This document shows, one piece after another, positions 31,008-35,786 of a DNA stretch of 35,786 nucleotides. Source of the stretch: Alloprevotella tannerae (GTDB taxonomy: Bacteria > Bacteroidota > Bacteroidia > Bacteroidales > Bacteroidaceae); assembly GCA_015259125.1 (NCBI GenBank), contig JABZGR010000022.1, positions 1 through 35,786 of the forward strand. Direction: 5' to 3'. Made by a program: the position numbers and the translations under genes. Numbering within the stretch: position 1 is the stretch's first letter; each line of letters begins with the position of its first letter. The notes under the pieces were generated by a model. It was not told the DNA's origin. It searched no databases and was given only the letters and a program-made list of their open reading frames with translations.

Positions 31008-34000
31008 ATGAAAAAAACCGTTTTTCTCATGCTTCTACTGCTTCTGCCGACAGTCTGCTTGCAGGTAGATGCACAAGAGGCTTATGGATGGAATCGCTAC
31101 AACTCGCAACAGCCGGAGCCAATCGGCCCATGCAAGTTTGACGTGACTAACCCATCAGAGCTCCAAGTTCTGCGAACCCACGACTATAGTATTCGTGCCG
31201 GCGCATTTGCGGGTAAGAAGTATTATGTGCAAACGTGTGTGAAGACGGGCGATGATCCTGCTCCCTTGGCCTTTGGACTGTACGATTTCGCTACGGGTAC
31301 GTTTACGAAAGTTGCCGATGCTACCGGCGAAAAGCCCTTCTATGATATGGCGTATGACTACAAGAATGGTATTATGTATGCCTTGGGTAAGGCCGGCCGC
31401 GTGAGCACGCTGCTCAAAGTAGATCTCGGCAGTGGCACTGTGATGGAAGTGACAGAGCTTGCTCAGGAGTTTGTTGCGCTCGCCGTTGACCTGCAAGGGC
31501 AAATTTATGCGGAAAATCCCTACAGCGAACTTGTGAAGCTTGCACTTGACGGCAACGAGGAGACGCTGAACAGTTGCGACTATTCGGCCAAAAGCGATTT
31601 GCAATCTATGGGAATTGACCACAAAAGTGGTAAGTTGTGGTGGGCGATCCCAACGACTCGTGAGGGCACACAGCTCCTTGACATTGACGTGAACAATGGC
31701 TACAACGACAGTAACGTTGAACTTGTCGGCGAAAAACAAATTGTCGGTCTTGATTTTCCATACTCCACGCTCAAGGATGGTGCGCCGAGTATGGTGGAAA
31801 ATTTCTCAGTAGAACCTACGAGTGCCGGAGCAATGATGGTGAACATCCGACTGAATGCTCCGCGACAGACGGTGGCAGGCGGCGTGCTTGGCGCTTGTTC
31901 GATTCATCTGCTACGCGGAAGCCGAGAGGTCTTTTCTCAAGACAATGTCGCGGCAGGTGAACTTATTACCTTTAGCGAGACACTTACGGCTGATGATCTT
32001 TACACCTATAAAGCCTATGCTTCCAACAGTGAGGGTAATGGCGAGGAGGCGGTAAAAATGCTTTACGTGGGTGAAGATATTCCCGATGCCGTCAGCGATA
32101 TTCAGCTTGAGAAGCAGCTCGATGGTAAGAGTTGCAAAATTTCTTGGACAGCACCCACCAAGGGTATCAACGGCGGCTATGTCCCCGCTCGGCTTCGCTA
32201 CAAAGTTGTGCGCTTACCTGACAATGTAGTTGCGGGCGAAGACGTCGACGCAACTACGATAATGGACAATACTATTCCTCGTCTCGCCAATTATCAATAT
32301 CGCATTACTTCCATCGGGCGTCAAGAAGGCAAGTCTGCGCTGTCGACAACTATCGTGCTCGGCACTGCGCATACTACGCCCTATTCTTGTCGTTTCACAA
32401 CTGACGACCTGCCTCTCTGGACATTCATCGATCGCAATCACGATGGTATTACGTGGAAGCAACGTATGGCGAAAGAAGGCATTTATTGCAGTTATAGTGA
32501 AAAACAAGCCGGCGACGATTGGGCTGTGTCTCGCCCCATTGCCTTAAAGGCGGGCACAAAGTATAAGATTGTGGTTACTGCCGCAGCCGCCAACCTTGAG
32601 CTTGTTGAGAAAATGAGTCTCCTCTTCGGTCAGGGCGATAGGGAAGAAGATCTTGCACAATATAGAGAGGTCGCTGCGTTTGAGGTGTCTAATGAAGAAG
32701 GTGCGCGCGCCGACTACGTGGCTTACTATACGCCTACGACTGACGGTAACGAGAACTTTGCCATCCGAATGAACTCCGATGCTAATAAATTCCAGCTTGA
32801 GGTTTTCAGTATCCTTATCAAAGAAGCCTCGGAAGGTTCGCTTCATGGCGTGGTGAAGCACGAAGGTGCACCACTTGCTGACGTCAAACTTTCCCTCAAA
32901 GGGACAGACTTTACCGCTACGACTAATATGCTGGGTGAATGGAATATATCCCATGTTCCTGAAGCTGATTATACACTTGAAGCTCGTAAGGAAGGCTATG
33001 CGCTGCATAGGCAGACTGTGCGCGTGTCGGCTGATGAAACTGTCGCTTTAGAGATTGCCTTGAAGAAGTTGGAGAAACTTACTGTGGGTGGTCAAGTCAC
33101 TTACGCCGGCGGAACGGCATTGAGTGAAGCTCGCATTGTCATGACTGCCGAGAACTCCGATGCCCACTACGTGGCTTACACGAACGGTGAAGGTAAATAT
33201 GCGATAGAGGACGTCTATGAGGGCGATTATCAGTTTGAAACCTCTCATCTTGGTTTGCTGCCCGACCGGCAACGTGTGAAGATTGAGGCCGGTGCAACCA
33301 CGCTGCCCATCATCGCGCTCAAAGACAAAGTCGTTGCCCCGCGTCTCGTCAGTGCATCGGAGCAGAGCGATGCGGCCGTCGTGGCTTGGGAAGCGCCCAT
33401 CGATACCGATTCTATCTCCTATTATAAAGGAAAAGGTGTTGCCCATATTGGTGTCTTTGCTTACACGCCTTACAGCATCGTCGGCACAGTGTTCCGTAAG
33501 GATATGGCTATCACGGCCGTCAAATGGCAGACCGACGAGTTTCGCGGGCCTCACAAGAAAGTGGACTTGGTGATATTTGCACTCGATAGCGAGGGGAAAC
33601 CTACCAACAATATTCTTTACGAGCAGCCTAATCTACTCAATACCGATAATCAGTGGTGTCGCTACGAACTGCCCGAGCCGCTCGTTGTTAAAGGTGGTGC
33701 ACTCGTGGCTTTCCGTTATGACGGTTATCTCAGTATGCTGGCTGATGCAGGCGAGTCCGAAGGTATCGACTTTGAGCCTAACGTTCACGTGATAAATACC
33801 GACTATCGCACCGCTGCTTTTGAGTATCTCGATCAGCACGATATGAAGAAGAATCTACTCATCGGTATCGATTATGCGATGCTTGCTCCCGATGGCTCTA
33901 AGATAGCTACCACTGTGCAGCGGCAGACGAAATATAATGTCTATCGCAAGCTTGAACAAGGCGGTGAAGATTGGAAATTCCTTGCATCAACAACTACCGA

Positions 34001-35474
34001 TGTGCGCACTTACCGTGATTCTGAATTTGCTACGCTCCCGATGGGTTATTACCGTTATGCCGTTGCCAGCGTACTCCCTACTGATAGTGAGTCTGCTAAG
34101 GCTGCGTCTGCCTGTGTAGGTAGGAATCTGATAGCCAACCTCACGTTTAAGGTTAAGGCCAACGCCTCGTTGCCTACCACAGTTCCGACAATCTGCTTAC
34201 AAGCCGATGGCGATAAAACAGAAGTCTATACCGCTACGCAAATAGACGAGACGACTTGGAATATTCCACATCTGACAAAGAAAAAATACCACTTATATGC
34301 CGAGCTTGACGGCTTTGATGATCTCAGTGCCGCACTGACAATTGATGGTGAGGAGACAGAATTTCGTCATGAACTGGATTTTAAAGAACGACTGTTGGCT
34401 CCCTATAATCTCAAAGTGGCGCAGCAAGGTGCCGATGTCACATTATCGTGGAACGAAGACAACTTTATTTTCGACGACTTCGAGTCCTATGAGCCATTTA
34501 CCCTTGAACCGGCTACGCCTGATAAGAACTGGATATATTGGGATATGGACAAGGCTTCGACCGTGGAGTTTGACAATATCTCTTTCAAGTATATGGGTTC
34601 TCCGATGAGTTATATGGTATTCAATCCTTACGCCACTACGCCGGCGTTGGTTTACTTCGATGCCGGATCCTTACCTTATTCCGGACGGCAGTGTCTGGCC
34701 TCTTTCGGCAATCGCGGCAAGAGTAACAACGATTTCGTATTCTCGCCCGTTCTTCATTTCACGGGAAAGGCCACCTTCCGATGCGTCGTGAAAAGTTTCA
34801 CCAACGTACTTGGAGCAGCTTCCATCCGCGTCGGTTATACAAAAACGGATTATCCAAAGACAACGGCTGATATCGTTTGGCTCAGTGAGTCCTTGACGGT
34901 TTCCGACAAGATTTGGCAAGAGTTGTCTGTAGAAGTGCCCGTCGATGCTCGGCGTATGGTGTTGGTAAATGAAACGCCACGCGGCTTCTTCCTGATGGTA
35001 GACAATCTGTTTGTGGGAGAAGAATGCCCCTATGCTGATGGGAAGATCAAAAAGCCCTTGGTTGATCGTGCGGCGTATGAGGTGATGATAGATGGCCGGT
35101 TGGCTACAAACATTGACCAATCGGCAAAGCGGGTTCTGCTAACGGGGCTTTCTGCCGGGGAACACACGGCAGAAGTCTCGGCGGTTTATCAATCCGGACG
35201 GTCAGAAGTGAAACGTATCACGTTTGACGTGCAAGGCGGCACGGATATTAACAAAGCAACTGCCGCTCCCGACTTCTCGGCACATTTCTCTGCCGATGGC
35301 CGTTTGCTTACCGGTTCTGCGGTGGATCGTTGGGAAATCTACGATACCGGTGGTCGTTTTGTTTTGAAGGGCATGACCCACAATACTGATGTTTCAATGC
35401 TTTCTGCCGCTTACTATGTGGTGCGGCTGCATAATATGACCCGCACAAAGAGTCTGAAGTTAATGAAGAGATAA
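31008..35474 (+). CDS. Large secreted multidomain adhesin-like protein with T9SS sorting tail
   Basis: A 1,488-residue protein with signal peptide 1-23 (ending VDA). In order: a propeller-like repeat region (about 30-250); fibronectin type III-like modules (about 260-355 and 358-450); a cleaved-adhesin-like module opening with LPLWTFIDRNHDGITW (about 465-600), close to the LP.W..ID.DGDG..W pattern of gingipain/HagA adhesins; two carboxypeptidase regulatory-like beta domains (about 610-690 and 690-770); an adhesin-like stretch (about 775-985); a third regulatory-like domain (about 1041-1140); a second adhesin-like module starting DDFESYEPF (about 1152-1345); and a C-terminal type A type IX secretion signal (about 1410-1488, YYVVRLHNMTRTKSLKLMKR at the end). 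It is therefore exported and probably anchored at the surface. No protease catalytic domain is seen. Confidence 0.85.
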   Translation: MKKTVFLMLLLLLPTVCLQVDAQEAYGWNRYNSQQPEPIGPCKFDVTNPSELQVLRTHDYSIRAGAFAGKKYYVQTCVKTGDDPAPLAFGLYDFATGTFTKVADATGEKPFYDMAYDYKNGIMYALGKAGRVSTLLKVDLGSGTVMEVTELAQEFVALAVDLQGQIYAENPYSELVKLALDGNEETLNSCDYSAKSDLQSMGIDHKSGKLWWAIPTTREGTQLLDIDVNNGYNDSNVELVGEKQIVGLDFPYSTLKDGAPSMVENFSVEPTSAGAMMVNIRLNAPRQTVAGGVLGACSIHLLRGSREVFSQDNVAAGELITFSETLTADDLYTYKAYASNSEGNGEEAVKMLYVGEDIPDAVSDIQLEKQLDGKSCKISWTAPTKGINGGYVPARLRYKVVRLPDNVVAGEDVDATTIMDNTIPRLANYQYRITSIGRQEGKSALSTTIVLGTAHTTPYSCRFTTDDLPLWTFIDRNHDGITWKQRMAKEGIYCSYSEKQAGDDWAVSRPIALKAGTKYKIVVTAAAANLELVEKMSLLFGQGDREEDLAQYREVAAFEVSNEEGARADYVAYYTPTTDGNENFAIRMNSDANKFQLEVFSILIKEASEGSLHGVVKHEGAPLADVKLSLKGTDFTATTNMLGEWNISHVPEADYTLEARKEGYALHRQTVRVSADETVALEIALKKLEKLTVGGQVTYAGGTALSEARIVMTAENSDAHYVAYTNGEGKYAIEDVYEGDYQFETSHLGLLPDRQRVKIEAGATTLPIIALKDKVVAPRLVSASEQSDAAVVAWEAPIDTDSISYYKGKGVAHIGVFAYTPYSIVGTVFRKDMAITAVKWQTDEFRGPHKKVDLVIFALDSEGKPTNNILYEQPNLLNTDNQWCRYELPEPLVVKGGALVAFRYDGYLSMLADAGESEGIDFEPNVHVINTDYRTAAFEYLDQHDMKKNLLIGIDYAMLAPDGSKIATTVQRQTKYNVYRKLEQGGEDWKFLASTTTDVRTYRDSEFATLPMGYYRYAVASVLPTDSESAKAASACVGRNLIANLTFKVKANASLPTTVPTICLQADGDKTEVYTATQIDETTWNIPHLTKKKYHLYAELDGFDDLSAALTIDGEETEFRHELDFKERLLAPYNLKVAQQGADVTLSWNEDNFIFDDFESYEPFTLEPATPDKNWIYWDMDKASTVEFDNISFKYMGSPMSYMVFNPYATTPALVYFDAGSLPYSGRQCLASFGNRGKSNNDFVFSPVLHFTGKATFRCVVKSFTNVLGAASIRVGYTKTDYPKTTADIVWLSESLTVSDKIWQELSVEVPVDARRMVLVNETPRGFFLMVDNLFVGEECPYADGKIKKPLVDRAAYEVMIDGRLATNIDQSAKRVLLTGLSAGEHTAEVSAVYQSGRSEVKRITFDVQGGTDINKATAAPDFSAHFSADGRLLTGSAVDRWEIYDTGGRFVLKGMTHNTDVSMLSAAYYVVRLHNMTRTKSLKLMKR

Positions 35475-35543
35475 CCAACGCAGGGTTATCTCCCAATTCA
35501 CACCATATTATTTAACGTGAGTTCGACGAATTCAGAACAAAGC

Positions 35544-35590
35544 AAGCCGTGTATCAATAGTCCTTTGCAGATTGATGCACGGCTTCTTTG
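35544..35590 (+). terminator. Terminator of the secreted protein gene
   Basis: AAGCCGTGTATCAA (35544-35557) pairs with TTGATGCACGGCTT (35572-35585) with one T-G wobble, then CTTTGG. Strong stem, short T-tract. Confidence 0.7.
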
Positions 35591-35630
35591 GAAACAGGCA
35601 ATAGGCAGCAATAGCCCCTAATAAGTTGAC

Positions 35631-35786
35631 GAGACCTTTGCACAATAAAGCAGTCTATTTTACCACTTATCCAATTGTTTATTAGCGTATTATTTCGTAT
35701 ATTAGCACTATAAGATGATACAAAATTATGACAAGACAAGGAAAATCCACCAACGACGAAGTCTCATTTGCAGACGTCATGTTAGA
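35631..35786 (+). mobile_element. Left end of an IS5-family insertion sequence, truncated by the window
   Basis: GAGACCTTTGCA at 35631-35642 looks like the terminal inverted repeat of the IS1126/ISPg1-type IS5 group as I remember it. An open frame whose start resembles the transposase of that group begins 97 bases later. The right end and target duplication lie outside the window, so completeness cannot be judged. Confidence 0.7.
35728..35786 (+). CDS. IS5-family transposase, N-terminal fragment (runs off window)
   Basis: Only 19 codons are visible: MTRQGKSTNDEVSFADVML. This matches the remembered start of the IS1126/ISPg1 transposase (M..Q.K.T...V.FADALL) at most positions. The DDE catalytic residues would lie beyond the window edge. 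The frame is open to the last base. Confidence 0.65.
   Translation, partial: MTRQGKSTNDEVSFADVML

Overview
The window looks like chromosomal DNA from a Bacteroidales bacterium, most likely Porphyromonas or a close relative. The evidence is: several upstream regions carrying the Bacteroidetes promoter pattern (TTTG about 19-20 nt upstream of TAnnTTTG); little Shine-Dalgarno signal; a large secreted protein with a type IX secretion tail and cleaved-adhesin-like modules; a close relative of P. gingivalis prolyl tripeptidyl peptidase; and, at the right edge, the start of an IS5-family element resembling IS1126/ISPg1. The genus is an inference, not a proof.

Layout. 1-1035 has no convincing gene but holds several palindromic repeats of one family. 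1036-4576 is a lipoprotein locus: an unrecognised surface-type lipoprotein, a frameshifted lipoprotein remnant, and two tandem paralogous lipoproteins that I read as cholesterol-dependent-cytolysin-like (CDC-like) proteins ending where the membrane-binding domain 4 should begin. Each paralog sits in a duplicated unit (2100-3327 and 3328-4576) that includes an almost identical 66-nt leader. It is followed by a strong terminator, a larger nested inverted-repeat structure and a six-unit, exactly 22-bp-phased motif array (5225-5342).

5817-11204 is a housekeeping operon: a GNAT-like protein, parE, coaD and an S41 C-terminal processing protease. After its terminator comes a second palindromic array (21-bp period), then a tRNA-Gln with its own promoter and terminator, a YgjP-type metalloprotease and a convergent WYL regulator. 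rlpA (14450-15055) converges on the distal half of the division and cell-wall cluster, murG-murC-ftsQ-ftsA-ftsZ (minus strand, 21741 to 15447). That cluster starts at murG with its own promoter-like element instead of following ftsW. Upstream are an outer-membrane beta-barrel protein, a third 21-bp palindromic array with a terminator, then LOG-family lysine decarboxylase-like protein, RidA, a PtpA-like S9 peptidase and an RlmL-type RNA methyltransferase with a long disordered basic tail, all on the minus strand.

The right end is a 1,488-residue secreted multidomain protein behind a structured leader, a terminator, and the left end of the IS5-family insertion that runs out of the window.

The most interesting items are the tandem domain-4-less CDC-like lipoproteins and three unrelated-in-sequence but alike-in-design palindromic arrays of 21-22 bp period in intergenic DNA. 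All calls come from reading the sequence and from remembered family features; no database search was run.
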